This document shows, piece after piece, positions 25,077 through 33,411 of a stretch of DNA of 50,535 nt (its first letter is position 1; each line of letters starts with the position of its first letter). Origin of the DNA: an uncultured Magnetospirillum sp. GTDB lineage: Bacteria; Pseudomonadota; Alphaproteobacteria; Rhodospirillales; Magnetospirillaceae. The notes under the pieces were generated by a model. The model was not told the origin of the DNA. It did not search any database and was given only the letters and a program-made list of their open reading frames with translations. Made by a program: the position numbers and the translations under genes. The stretch covers positions 1-50,535 of the forward strand of contig NZ_CAINTR010000187.1 in assembly GCF_903853455.1 (NCBI RefSeq), written 5' to 3'.

Positions 25077-26096
25077 TCAGCGCGGCGGCATGGCGTACAT
25101 CAAGCCGCCATTGGTGTAGAGGGCGTTGAGACCGCGATCGAGCTTGAGCCGGGACTCCTTGCCGACGTTGCGCTCGAAGCTTTCGCCGTAATTGCCCACC
25201 TGCATGATGATGTTGAAGGCCCAGCGCTCGTCGAGGCCCAGCGCCTTGCCGTTGCCGGCGGTGACGCCCAGCAGGCGCTGGAGGTCGGGATCGGGCGACT
25301 TCAGCGACGACGAGACGGTCCGCGAGGTGACGCCCTTCTCCTCGGCGTAGATCATGGCGTATTGCGACCAGCGCACGACGTCCGTCCATTGCGGATCGCC
25401 CTGGCGCACCGCCGGGGTCAACGGCTCCTTGGAGATCAGGTCGGGCAGGATCACCCACTCGTCGGGATTGGCGGCCTGACCGGCCCGAATTCCGGCCAAT
25501 TGGGAGGCATCCGAGCTGAGGGCGTCGCAGCGGCCGGAGAAGAAGGCGCTGTTCAGTTCCTCGTTCTTCTCGATCACCACCGGTTTGAAGCTCATCTTGT
25601 TGGCGCGGAAGTAATCGGCCAAATTCTGTTCGGTGGTGGTGCCGGGCAGGACGCAGATGGTGGCGCCGTCCAGGTCCTTGCCCGACTTCACCCCCAGCTT
25701 CCGCGACACCATGAACCCCTGGCCGTCGAAGTAGTTGGGAGTGGTGAAATCAAGCCCGTTGGCGGTGTCGCGGGTCAGCGTCCAGGTGGTGTTGCGGGCC
25801 AGCAGGTCGACTTCGCCGGCTTGCAGGGCGGGCAGGCGCTGCTGCGCCGACAGCGGCGTGTACTTCACCTTGTTGGCGTCGCCGAACAATGCCGCGGCGA
25901 CCGCCCGGCAGACATCCACATCCAGCCCGGCCCAGTTGCCCTTGTCGTCGGGGGCGGAGAAGCCATACAGGCCGAGATTGACGCCGCATTGCACGAATCC
26001 TCGGGCCTTGACGGCGTCCAAGGTGGCTCCGGCCAGGGCCGGCAAAGCCAGAACCGACCCCACGATGGCAGTGGCGAGTGTTCGAGCAATCCTCAT
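25077..26096 (-). CDS. aapJ: Amino-acid ABC transporter binding protein (AapJ)
   Basis: A 339-residue periplasmic binding protein and the first gene of the transport unit. The ATG at 26096 gives a signal peptide (RIARTLATAIVGSVLALPALAG), so the 17 extra residues of the longer frame are unlikely. The mature protein begins TLDAVKARGFVQCGVNLGLYGFS, and the AapJ landmarks YTPLSAQQRLPALQAGEVDLL, RNTTWTLTRDT and NYGESFERN are present. It should bind a range of L-amino acids. Confidence 0.95.
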   Translation of the reverse strand: MRIARTLATAIVGSVLALPALAGATLDAVKARGFVQCGVNLGLYGFSAPDDKGNWAGLDVDVCRAVAAALFGDANKVKYTPLSAQQRLPALQAGEVDLLARNTTWTLTRDTANGLDFTTPNYFDGQGFMVSRKLGVKSGKDLDGATICVLPGTTTEQNLADYFRANKMSFKPVVIEKNEELNSAFFSGRCDALSSDASQLAGIRAGQAANPDEWVILPDLISKEPLTPAVRQGDPQWTDVVRWSQYAMIYAEEKGVTSRTVSSSLKSPDPDLQRLLGVTAGNGKALGLDERWAFNIIMQVGNYGESFERNVGKESRLKLDRGLNALYTNGGLMYAMPPR

Positions 26097-26180
26097 CCCA
26101 ACGAATCCCCGTTGTTGGTCACCCCATAAGGATGAGCATGGCATCAAGGAACCGCAACGGCAATCGGGGATGACGGGGAT

Positions 26181-26534
26181 TCAGTGGCGGAACAGGTGGC
26201 TGCGCCCCAGCAGCAGTCGTCCGATATGACGGCCGACCACTTTCATCAACGAGAAGGTCGGACGGACGAATTCGATCGCCACCCAATCGTCCTTGGCGGC
26301 GCGCACCACCGCGACCCCCTTGGCAAGCGGATTGGGATCCTCGTAGGCCGAACGCAACTCGAAGGTAAACCGGTGGCCGTTCTCAAGCTTGAACGGAGGA
26401 CGCTTGAACTTGAGCCCGCCGACGGAAATATCGACAACCTCGACCAGATGATCCTCGAACAGCATGAACAGGCCTTCGCCCTCATGCCGGTCATCGACGC
26501 GACGATCATTATCGGAGACTTTGCGACCCGCCAC
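26181..26534 (-). CDS. PilZ-domain protein
   Basis: A 117-residue single-domain PilZ protein, probably a cyclic-di-GMP receptor. The N-terminal arginine motif appears as DRRVDDRHEG near residue 10, and the D-x-S-x-x-G motif as VVDISVGGLKFKRPPF near residue 35. GTG at 26534 is preferred because AGGGGA lies seven bases upstream and the longer frame begins in unlikely sequence. The C-terminal GRHIGRLLLGRSHLFRH tail is basic. It may act with the HD-GYP protein at 3183, though no direct link is visible. Confidence 0.85.
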   Translation of the reverse strand: MAGRKVSDNDRRVDDRHEGEGLFMLFEDHLVEVVDISVGGLKFKRPPFKLENGHRFTFELRSAYEDPNPLAKGVAVVRAAKDDWVAIEFVRPTFSLMKVVGRHIGRLLLGRSHLFRH

Positions 26535-26879
26535 GTGACCATCCCCTGGCGATGAGTGTTGACGACACTCTATGCGCAACCCAGACCAATTCCAAGCGCC
26601 GCGGCACCCTCTCTCCCCGGGAAGCAAAGAAACTAGATAAAATTTTATACAAATTTATCGGCAATAATAATCGCACGTCATCAACAGTCATAATTGTATA
26701 AACAATGTAAATGAACGGGCCTACGAAGACCATCGGCTCAACTACTTAATACGATTTCGTCACCCGCCGCACCATAAGCACAGGATCATTAAAGGATCAC
26801 CCGGAGTAGGATGACTCATCGGGCAAACGAGGCGCGACGACATGCCGCGCCCAGTTAAAAGCAGTTTCTGGAGAGTACA
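26535..26879. other. Intergenic region with AT-rich centre
   Basis: This 345-base stretch between two divergent genes holds no gene I can support. The part 26630-26730 is much richer in A and T than the surroundings (AAATTTTATACAAATTTAT and ATAATTGTATAAACAATG), consistent with promoter or regulator binding DNA for one or both flanking genes. Confidence 0.5.
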
Positions 26880-27068
26880 ATGACCCAACCGTCCACCCCC
26901 GCTCCCGCCGTGACCACCTCCCAGGTGCTCATCGCCCCGGCCATCGCGGATCTGGAGCGAGCCCGGCCGCAATCGCGCCCCGGTGAAATCGTTTCACTGG
27001 TGGCCAGCCATTGGCGCGACAAGTTCATCATGACCGCCGGCTATGGCTGGCTGCGTCTGCCTGACTGA
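26880..27068 (+). CDS. Small uncharacterised protein
   Basis: A 62-residue protein with a Pro/Thr/Ala-rich N-terminus (TQPSTPAPAVTTSQVL) and a C-terminal half that looks helical, ending KFIMTAGYGWLRLPD. GGAGAG is placed seven bases before the ATG, and the codon use is GC-rich like that of neighbouring genes, which supports it as real. There is no signal peptide or membrane helix. It lies alone between the PilZ gene's upstream region and the convergent GH5 gene. I do not recognise its family. Confidence 0.6.
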   Translation: MTQPSTPAPAVTTSQVLIAPAIADLERARPQSRPGEIVSLVASHWRDKFIMTAGYGWLRLPD

Positions 27069-27080
27069 TGGTGGTTTAAC

Positions 27081-28373
27081 TTACGGGGCCGCCGCCGGGC
27101 ATTGGACCGTGCGGCGGCCGTCACTTCCCCCCAGGGACTGGATGTAGCACGGGTTGACATGGGCGTTGCCCAGGGAGATGGCGTCCAGATAGCGCCACAG
27201 GATCGCCTTGGCCTCGGCCCGGCTCAGCCCCGCCGCCTCCAGGGAGGGATCGGCCATGGAGCCCAGCGCCACGATCTTGTCCCACCCCTGGGGCGGCAAG
27301 ACCGACACCATGGCGGTGGGGGTGTCCAGGTTCTTGTAGGCCCAGAAGCTCCATCCGAAGCCGAACCGCTCGTTCAGCAGGCGAAAGGCCTGGTTCCAGG
27401 GGTCGTTGGCCTCTCCCGCCTCTCCCAGCAAGACCGGCGCCTGATAGACGGTGGAGAAGTTGATGTAGTCCTGGATGGCGTCGCGTCCGGTGGTGGACCA
27501 GAATTCGTGGTAGATGTAGACCAGATTGGGAGCGAAGGGCGCTCCGAACACGGAAATGTTCTGTCCCCACTGGGGTGAGGCCAGGAAGACGATGTGGTTG
27601 GGATCGACCTCGCGCACCGCCGCCGTCAGCTCCCGATAGAACGGCTCCAGCTGGGGATTGAGGACATCCTCGTCGTTATAGGTGGAGATGGGCTCGTTGA
27701 GCAGTTCATAGCCCAGCACCACCGGATCGTCGCGATAGCGCCGCGCGATCTCGCGCCACAGCGCCGTCGTCCTCTTGCGGTCGCGCGGCACGTAGAACAC
27801 CAAGGGAAAGCCGGTGCCGTCGTCGTGGTTGACCCCGGTCTGCCCGCCCGGCGCGGCATGCAGGTCGATGATGACCTTCAACCCCGCCTCCCGGCACCAC
27901 CCGATCAGACGATCCAGCAGCGCCCAGCCCGGCCCCTCGAACGTCACGGCTTGGTCGCTGTCGGCTCCCCATGGATCGTGCTGCCCCAGGAACAGCCCGT
28001 AATGCAGGGGAACCCGCACCGTGTTGAGGCCCGACCGCTTGATCAGCTCCATATCGTCGCGGGCCACATAGCGGTCGCGGAAAAGCTCCCAGAACCGCGC
28101 GGCATCCTCGCGCCCCACCAGGGTCTCGATCAGGGCTGAAATGGCGCGCGGGGATTTGGCCGTCTTGAACTTGAACATGTAGCCTTCGGGCATCAGCCAG
28201 TTTCCCAGGCCGATGCCGCGAACGTGGAAGGCTTCTCCCGTCTGGTCCACCAGGGCGCGGCCCTTGGTGTGGATGAACCCCGTGGGTCCATCCTGCGCCG
28301 ACGCCGCGGCCGTCCACAGGCAAAGGCCGGCGATGCCGCCGATGAAAATGCGTCGAAAGCCCATGCCCATCAC
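27081..28373 (-). CDS. Secreted glycoside hydrolase family 5 enzyme
   Basis: A 430-residue exported glycosidase. A signal peptide ends near AASAQ. The GH5 (beta/alpha)8 barrel shows RGIGLGNWLMPEGYM near residue 52, NTVRVPLHYG, VIIDLHAAPGGQTG near residue 167, the acid/base Glu227 in LLNEPIS, and the nucleophile Glu318 in LLGEAGEAND. This order is that of exo-beta-1,3-glucanase/cellulase-like GH5 members. Start codons at 28373, 28370 and 28364 are all possible. It may trim or degrade a beta-glucan, perhaps of the cell's own matrix. Confidence 0.92.
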   Translation of the reverse strand: MMGMGFRRIFIGGIAGLCLWTAAASAQDGPTGFIHTKGRALVDQTGEAFHVRGIGLGNWLMPEGYMFKFKTAKSPRAISALIETLVGREDAARFWELFRDRYVARDDMELIKRSGLNTVRVPLHYGLFLGQHDPWGADSDQAVTFEGPGWALLDRLIGWCREAGLKVIIDLHAAPGGQTGVNHDDGTGFPLVFYVPRDRKRTTALWREIARRYRDDPVVLGYELLNEPISTYNDEDVLNPQLEPFYRELTAAVREVDPNHIVFLASPQWGQNISVFGAPFAPNLVYIYHEFWSTTGRDAIQDYINFSTVYQAPVLLGEAGEANDPWNQAFRLLNERFGFGWSFWAYKNLDTPTAMVSVLPPQGWDKIVALGSMADPSLEAAGLSRAEAKAILWRYLDAISLGNAHVNPCYIQSLGGSDGRRTVQCPAAAP

Positions 28374-28442
28374 AGTACAAGAAATGCGGAACGTCAGTCC
28401 TCAAATAAGCTTTCCCATAAGGATAGGCAATGATAATAGCCA

Positions 28443-29783
28443 TTGATTGACTCTCACTCAGATGGGATCGCCTCCTTGCCCGAGTTGAACGCTTTCTATC
28501 TGCTCGCCGCTGTCGTCGTGACCGCATTCGTCACCGAGAAGTTCCGGGCGATGCCGTTTCTCGTCCTGGTCTTCGTGACCGGCCTGTACGGCGTGGCGCA
28601 GGGCGAAGCCCCCCCCTGGATCGCCAAGGAGTTCAACATCGGCTTCGGCCAGACCATCGCCGCTTCCGGCCTCGCCATCCTCGCCGGCGCCATGGTCGCC
28701 CGGTTGGCCGAATCCTCGGCCGCCATCGCCTGGTGGCGGGAGCGGTTGGCGGACAAGGCAAGATTGGCGAGTACGGCCGTCGTCGCCACCATCGCCGGCC
28801 TGGGAGGCACGCCCATCTCGGCCCTCGCCGTGCTGACGCCCATGATCCAGACGGCCGGCGCCGCCCGGACGCGGGTCGCCCTGGCGGCCAGCTTCGCCGT
28901 CAACGCCGCTCACGGCTGCCTGATCCCCTCGCCCGTTCCCATCGCCGCCTTGGCCATCCTGGGCGGCGACTGGCGCGCCGCGCTGATGTTTGGCGTGCCG
29001 GTGGCGGCGGCGCAAATCCTCCTCGGTCTGGCGCTGGCCCGCCGGGTCCCGGCGGTCGCGGTCGCAGCCCCTGATCTTCCGAATGCGCAGCCAGGGTCGC
29101 GGCGCGCCACCCTGGGGGTGATCCTCGCCCTCGTGGTGATGATCGGCTTGATCATCGGGCAATCCCTGGGACAGATTCCCAGCGAACCCCTGGGCGGCGG
29201 CCCGATCCGGGAGAACATCCTCGGCCTGGGGCGTCCCATGATCCTGCTTTGGGGCGGATTGGGCATGGTGCTGCTGGTCATCGGCGGCTTCAACCGGCGG
29301 AACCTGTCCGAGGAGGGATGGATCGGCCAGGGCGCGCGCGCGGCAACGGGCGTGTTCCTCGCCGTGGGAGCCGCCGGCGGCTTCCAGATGATGCTGCACA
29401 ACAACGGCATGGCGGAAGTGCTGTCGGAACGGCTGCTCGACCTCAGCCCCGCCTTGGGCATCGCCGTGCCGTTCCTGGTGGCGCTGGTCAACCGGTCGCT
29501 GCAAGGCTCGGCGCTGACCGCCGCGATCACCGCGGCGGGAATGATCCAGCCGCTTCTGCTCCCCCTCGGCTTGCAGAGCGGGCCCGGCCGGGCGCTGGCG
29601 GCGGTGGCGGTCGGGGCCGGCGTCATGGCCGTTCCCCATGTGAACGACGGCTATTTCTGGCTGGCGACCCACCTTGCCGGCTTGCGCCCGGTCCAGGGCC
29701 TGCGACGCGTCACCGGCGGCGCCTTGGCCCAAGGCGCGGCGGCCCTGGCCGTGCTGTCGCTTCTCGCCCTGTCCCTACCCTGA
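28443..29783 (+). CDS. GntP-family permease
   Basis: A 446-residue membrane transporter with about 12 helices. The conserved GntP features are GLGGTPISALAVLTPMIQTA, the NAAHGCLIPSPVPIAAL motif and AVPHVNDGYFWLATHLAG, the last being a strong marker of gluconate:proton-symporter relatives. The substrate in such distant members is usually a hydroxy or sugar acid. The TTG at 28443 has a weak ribosome site; TTG at 28476 is an alternative. It is divergent from the GH5 gene, so a link in sugar metabolism is possible. A perfect hairpin follows the stop codon. Confidence 0.85.
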   Translation: MIDSHSDGIASLPELNAFYLLAAVVVTAFVTEKFRAMPFLVLVFVTGLYGVAQGEAPPWIAKEFNIGFGQTIAASGLAILAGAMVARLAESSAAIAWWRERLADKARLASTAVVATIAGLGGTPISALAVLTPMIQTAGAARTRVALAASFAVNAAHGCLIPSPVPIAALAILGGDWRAALMFGVPVAAAQILLGLALARRVPAVAVAAPDLPNAQPGSRRATLGVILALVVMIGLIIGQSLGQIPSEPLGGGPIRENILGLGRPMILLWGGLGMVLLVIGGFNRRNLSEEGWIGQGARAATGVFLAVGAAGGFQMMLHNNGMAEVLSERLLDLSPALGIAVPFLVALVNRSLQGSALTAAITAAGMIQPLLLPLGLQSGPGRALAAVAVGAGVMAVPHVNDGYFWLATHLAGLRPVQGLRRVTGGALAQGAAALAVLSLLALSLP

Positions 29784-29785
29784 TA

Positions 29786-29893
29786 CCGTCTCACCCTCGA
29801 ACTGACCAGTTCGAGGGTGAGACGGCAAGGGCGAAGCCCGCCGCGCCACATGGCGCGAAAGCCAAGCGCCAGCGCCCGGCGCTTGAGGGACAA
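29786..29893 (-). repeat. Dispersed repeat, copy 3, with 19-bp perfect hairpin
   Basis: On the minus strand the head (29893-29871) matches copies 1 and 2, followed by the shared CTTGGCTTTCGCG block and a palindromic GC segment. The element ends in a perfect 19-bp stem (29786-29804 and 29807-29825) with a two-base loop. It lies between the convergent permease and CoA-transferase genes, where the hairpin may end transcription from both sides. Confidence 0.65.
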
Positions 29894-29949
29894 CGAGACG
29901 AGCAACGACAGTGGCTCGTCGGTATGAGACCCTCCCGGGTCGGCCATGG

Positions 29950-30744
29950 TCAGCCTTTCTTTCGCAGCGCGCCGGTCTGATCCACCCGGCGCAGCGCCGC
30001 CAGTTCGGATTCGGTCGGCTCGGGGACCAGATGGGCGTCGGGCGAGACCTTGAGGTCCCAGCCGGTGTTGGCCTTGATCTCCGCGACACTGGAAAAGGAG
30101 AACCAGGAGTCCAACTGGAACTCCTTGGTCTCGGGATGGGGGCGCAGGATGCCCAGGGTGGTGATGATGGCCGACGGCCCGCCGCCGGGAAAGCCGAAGC
30201 GATCCCGCGACGCGCCGCCCTCCAGATAGCCGGGCGAGCTGATATAGGTCACCTTCTCGGCGAAGCGCTTGGGCTCGTGGGTCACCATGATCACCGTGCG
30301 CTTGGCGCCGCAGGCGATGTCGTTGGCGCCGCCGGCTCCGGGCAGGCGGGTCTTGGGCGGACGATAGGTCTCGCCGATCTCGCCCTCCCAGATGCCGGTG
30401 GTGTTGACGTTGCCGAACTTGTCCACCTGGGCGGCGCCGATGATCCCCACGTCGCAGCGGCCCGACCCCACCAGGAAGCCCAGCGCGTCGAGGGCATTGG
30501 TGAAGCTGGTGGCGTTGACCGACAGCCGGTTGCACTCGATCCCCCAGGGCAGGCCGCCCACCGGGGTGGCGCCGAAGACGCCGCCCTCGGTCATGGCCCG
30601 CACATTGGGGGCGTGGTGGGCCTGGGCGAAATAGCCCGCCAGCATGGACAGGCCGACGCCGAAAATGGCCAGCTCGCCGTCCTTGATCTCGCGGCCGGTG
30701 GCGATGGCCATCATTTCCTGGCGGGTGTAGTCCAGCGCGCTCAT
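29950..30744 (-). CDS. CoA-transferase-family subunit B (GctB/IpdB-like)
   Basis: A 264-residue protein of the family I CoA-transferase beta type. ELAIFGVGLSMLAGYFAQ opens the fold, GRCDVGIIGAAQVDKFGNVN is the typical central motif, and LPGAGGANDIACGAKRTVIM follows. Related proteins are glutaconate CoA-transferase subunit B and the ring-cleaving hydrolase subunit IpdB. The ATG overlaps the subunit A stop codon by four bases, so the two form one enzyme. The substrate is probably an acyl-CoA of a ring or branched-chain degradation route; nothing here fixes it. Confidence 0.9.
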   Translation of the reverse strand: MSALDYTRQEMMAIATGREIKDGELAIFGVGLSMLAGYFAQAHHAPNVRAMTEGGVFGATPVGGLPWGIECNRLSVNATSFTNALDALGFLVGSGRCDVGIIGAAQVDKFGNVNTTGIWEGEIGETYRPPKTRLPGAGGANDIACGAKRTVIMVTHEPKRFAEKVTYISSPGYLEGGASRDRFGFPGGGPSAIITTLGILRPHPETKEFQLDSWFSFSSVAEIKANTGWDLKVSPDAHLVPEPTESELAALRRVDQTGALRKKG

Positions 30745-31736
30745 TGGGCGTCTCCCTTGGCCGTAAGCCGCGCCACGTCGTCGGGCGATAAAATCCACGG
30801 ACGATAGGGATCGAGCAGGAAGGCGGTCTCGGTCCGGGCCAGTTCGGCCAGCCGGTCGCGGCCGATCAGATCGAGATAGGAGTCGCGATCGCCATAGCTC
30901 TCCACATAGTCCGCGAGGTACTGGGCGGTGCCCGCCTCGGTGGCCAGGGCCTTGTTCATCAGGTTCATGTGCTCCTCGTCCACGTCGTACATGCCGGGCG
31001 AGCTTTGCGGCCAGGCGGCGAAGGGCCAGTACACCACCGCCTCGACGATGATGTCGGGAATGCGGACCAGATTGGGGAATTGGCGGATGCAGCCGGGATC
31101 GACGATGGCGTCGGCGATGATCACCACCCGCTTCGCCGCCCGCGACAGCTCGAACCGGCTCCACTCGGTGCCCAGCATGATGGAATTGCCCCGCACATCC
31201 GCCAAGGTGACGTGGATGGCGGCCAGATCGGGTTGCAGCGGGCGAAAGGCGCCGATCGCGCGACCGCTGAAGGGATCGATCACGGTGGGGATCTTGGTCT
31301 GGGCGGGGTATTGGTCGGGGGCGAAGGCGCTGCGGTATTGCAGGTCGGAGCCGATATTGGTGGTGGCCGGCACGAATGGCCAATTGAGCGCGCCCCCCAG
31401 ATAGCGCAACGGCATGGCCAGATTGGAATAATCCTCCAGCGCCAGCCGGCCGCCCTCCACCGCCCGGCGCAGGCCGTTGGCGAAGCCGAACACTTCCAGG
31501 CCGGTGAAGCCGCACTCGGCCTTGGTCGCCGCCCCCGCCCCGGCCAGCAGGTTCAGTTGCTGGCTGCTGCAATGGAAGATGGCGTGCAGATCCCGGCGTC
31601 CCTGCCGCAGCAATTCGCGGCCGAAGGCGACGGCGTCCGAGCCGATGGGCAGCGCCGCGCCGCTGGCATATTGCATGCCGTCCCAGGTGTAGCGGCGCAC
31701 CGCCTCGGCCAGCGGGATCAGTTTGTTCTGTGTCAT
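30741..31736 (-). CDS. CoA-transferase-family subunit A (GctA/IpdA-like)
   Basis: A 331-residue alpha-type subunit. Landmarks are YASGAALPIGSDAVAFGREL, FGFANGLRRAVEGG, the PFVPATTNIGSDL segment, IDPFSGRAIGAFRPLQPD and AIHVTLADVRGNSIMLG. The length is close to that of glutaconate CoA-transferase subunit A. It is the first gene of a two-gene minus-strand unit and is divergent from the crotonase gene. The shared upstream region holds a palindromic operator, so both directions are likely to respond to the same repressor. Confidence 0.9.
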   Translation of the reverse strand: MTQNKLIPLAEAVRRYTWDGMQYASGAALPIGSDAVAFGRELLRQGRRDLHAIFHCSSQQLNLLAGAGAATKAECGFTGLEVFGFANGLRRAVEGGRLALEDYSNLAMPLRYLGGALNWPFVPATTNIGSDLQYRSAFAPDQYPAQTKIPTVIDPFSGRAIGAFRPLQPDLAAIHVTLADVRGNSIMLGTEWSRFELSRAAKRVVIIADAIVDPGCIRQFPNLVRIPDIIVEAVVYWPFAAWPQSSPGMYDVDEEHMNLMNKALATEAGTAQYLADYVESYGDRDSYLDLIGRDRLAELARTETAFLLDPYRPWILSPDDVARLTAKGDAQ

Positions 31737-31777
31737 GACGATTGGCGTATCCCCGGAAGTGAAGCGGCGACGACATT

Positions 31778-31797
31778 AGTCTATAAACTAGTAGACT
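31778..31797. promoter_or_regulatory. Palindromic operator A of the acyl-CoA cluster
   Basis: AGTCTATAAACTAGTAGACT has six-base perfect outer arms and matches operator B (34842-34861) at 15 of 20 positions. It lies in the divergent region between the two CoA-ester operons and fits the size of a TetR- or MarR-family binding site. No such regulator gene is adjacent. Confidence 0.6.
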
Positions 31798-31858
31798 GCA
31801 TTGCATTCCTCACATGGCTGGGATACCGTCCGGTCCTTCAACCAGCCCCGGAGATCCG

Positions 31859-32602
31859 ATGACCACCGAAGCCGTCACCTACGATGTCCAAGACCGCATC
31901 GCCATCATCACCATCAACCGCCCGGACAAGCGCAACGCCCTGACCAAGGAGGTGGTGGAGCTGCTGCACCAGGCCTGGCACCGCTTCAATGCCTCGGACC
32001 AGCGCGTCGCCATCATCACCGCCACCGGCGACGTCGCCTTCACCGCCGGGGCTGACCTGAACGACATCCCCCACGACCTGTGGCGGGCCATTCCCGGCAT
32101 CGGCGTCGAGGTGGACAAGCCGGTGATCGCGGCGGTGGCGGGCTGGGTGGTGGGCGGCGGGTTGCTGTTCGCCCAGTATGCCGACCTGCTGGTGGCGGCC
32201 GACAATGCCTGCTTCGTCTATCCGGAAGCCAAGGTGGGGTTCAGCGGCGGCCTGATCTCGTCTCTGGTGGCCCGCATCCCCCACAAGGTGGCGATGGAGC
32301 TGTTGCTGGTGGGCGAGGCCTTGACCGCCCAGCGCGCCTACGAGGTCGGACTGGTCAACAAGGTGGTGGCGGTGGGTCAGCAATTGGAGGCGGCGCTGGA
32401 CTACGCCCGCAAGCTGGCCGACAACGCGCCGCTGGTGCTGGCCCAACTCAAACGCTTCATCGGCCGCACCCTCCCCAAGGGACCGAGCGAACTGGCCGGC
32501 ATCGCCCGCCGCGAGGTGGACACGGTGAGCAACAGCGCCGATCTGACCGAAGGAATCGCCGCCTTCCGCCAGAAGCGCCCGCCGCACTTCCAGGGACGGT
32601 GA
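31859..32602 (+). CDS. Enoyl-CoA hydratase/isomerase (crotonase family)
   Basis: A 247-residue crotonase-fold protein. The N-terminal RIAIITINRPDKRNALT, the oxyanion-hole segment AFTAGADLNDIP near residue 60, GWVVGGGLLFAQYADLLVAA near residue 98, and a Glu in the second active-site region (YPEAKVGFSGG) are present. These allow hydratase, isomerase or ring-hydrolase activity. ATG at 31859 is used because the fold begins there, although an upstream in-frame ATG exists. It is coupled to the next CoA-transferase-like gene by a one-base overlap (TGATG). Confidence 0.92.
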   Translation: MTTEAVTYDVQDRIAIITINRPDKRNALTKEVVELLHQAWHRFNASDQRVAIITATGDVAFTAGADLNDIPHDLWRAIPGIGVEVDKPVIAAVAGWVVGGGLLFAQYADLLVAADNACFVYPEAKVGFSGGLISSLVARIPHKVAMELLLVGEALTAQRAYEVGLVNKVVAVGQQLEAALDYARKLADNAPLVLAQLKRFIGRTLPKGPSELAGIARREVDTVSNSADLTEGIAAFRQKRPPHFQGR

Positions 32603-33411
32603 TGACCTCGAAACGGTCGTCCCTGGGCGAACTGGTCGCCCAGATTCCCGACGGCGCCTTGCTGGCCATTCCCGCCGACTATTCCGGGGTGGCCATGGCG
32701 GCGACCTTCGAACTGATCCGCCAGGGCAAACGGGGGTTGCGGCTGGTGACCGCCCCCACATCGGGCCTGCAAGCCGATCTGCTGATCGGGGCCGGTCTGG
32801 TGGCGGAGGTGGAAACCGCCGGCATCGCCTTGGGAGAATACGGAGCGGCCGAGCGCTTCCGCGCCGCCTGGGCGGCCGGGAGCATGGTCATCAAGGATGC
32901 CACCTGCCCGGCGCTGCATGCCGGATTCCAGGCGGCGGAGAAGGGGGTTCCCTTCCTTCCCCTGCGCGGCATCCTGGGCAGCGACCTGCTGTCGGCACGC
33001 CCCGACTGGAAGGTCATCCAGAACCCGCTGGCGGAGAGTCCCGACCCCATCGTGCTGGTCCCCGCCATCCGCCCCGATGTGGCGCTGTTCCACGTCGCCT
33101 TGGCGGACCAGCACGGCAACGCCTGGGTCGGGGTACGGCGGGAGCTGGCCACCTTGGCCCATGCCTCGGCCCGCACCCTGGTGACGGCGGAGGAGATTCA
33201 CCCCGGCAACCTGCTGGAGGACCCGCTGCTGGCGCCCGGCACCCTGCCCCATCTTTACGTGGACAAAGTGGCCTTGGCGCCGCGCGGCACCTGGCCGTTG
33301 GGTTTCCTCGACCAGATTCCCGCCGACGACAGCGCGCTGTCTCGCTATGCCGAGGCGGCCAAGTCGCCGCTGCGCTTCGCCGCCATCCTGGGAGAGTGGC
33401 TGCATGCCTGA
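32602..33411 (+). CDS. Second CoA-transferase-family subunit A
   Basis: A 269-residue protein of the alpha type, shorter than and divergent from the copy at 30741. IPADYSGVAMAATFELIRQGK opens it, and PDVALFHVALADQHGNAWVG is the conserved central motif; a TAEEIHPGNLLEDP segment follows. It overlaps the crotonase gene by one base and the next gene by eight. It should pair with the beta-type subunit that follows, but that gene is chimeric and lacks the end of its fold, so the pair may be inactive. Confidence 0.85.
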   Translation: MTSKRSSLGELVAQIPDGALLAIPADYSGVAMAATFELIRQGKRGLRLVTAPTSGLQADLLIGAGLVAEVETAGIALGEYGAAERFRAAWAAGSMVIKDATCPALHAGFQAAEKGVPFLPLRGILGSDLLSARPDWKVIQNPLAESPDPIVLVPAIRPDVALFHVALADQHGNAWVGVRRELATLAHASARTLVTAEEIHPGNLLEDPLLAPGTLPHLYVDKVALAPRGTWPLGFLDQIPADDSALSRYAEAAKSPLRFAAILGEWLHA

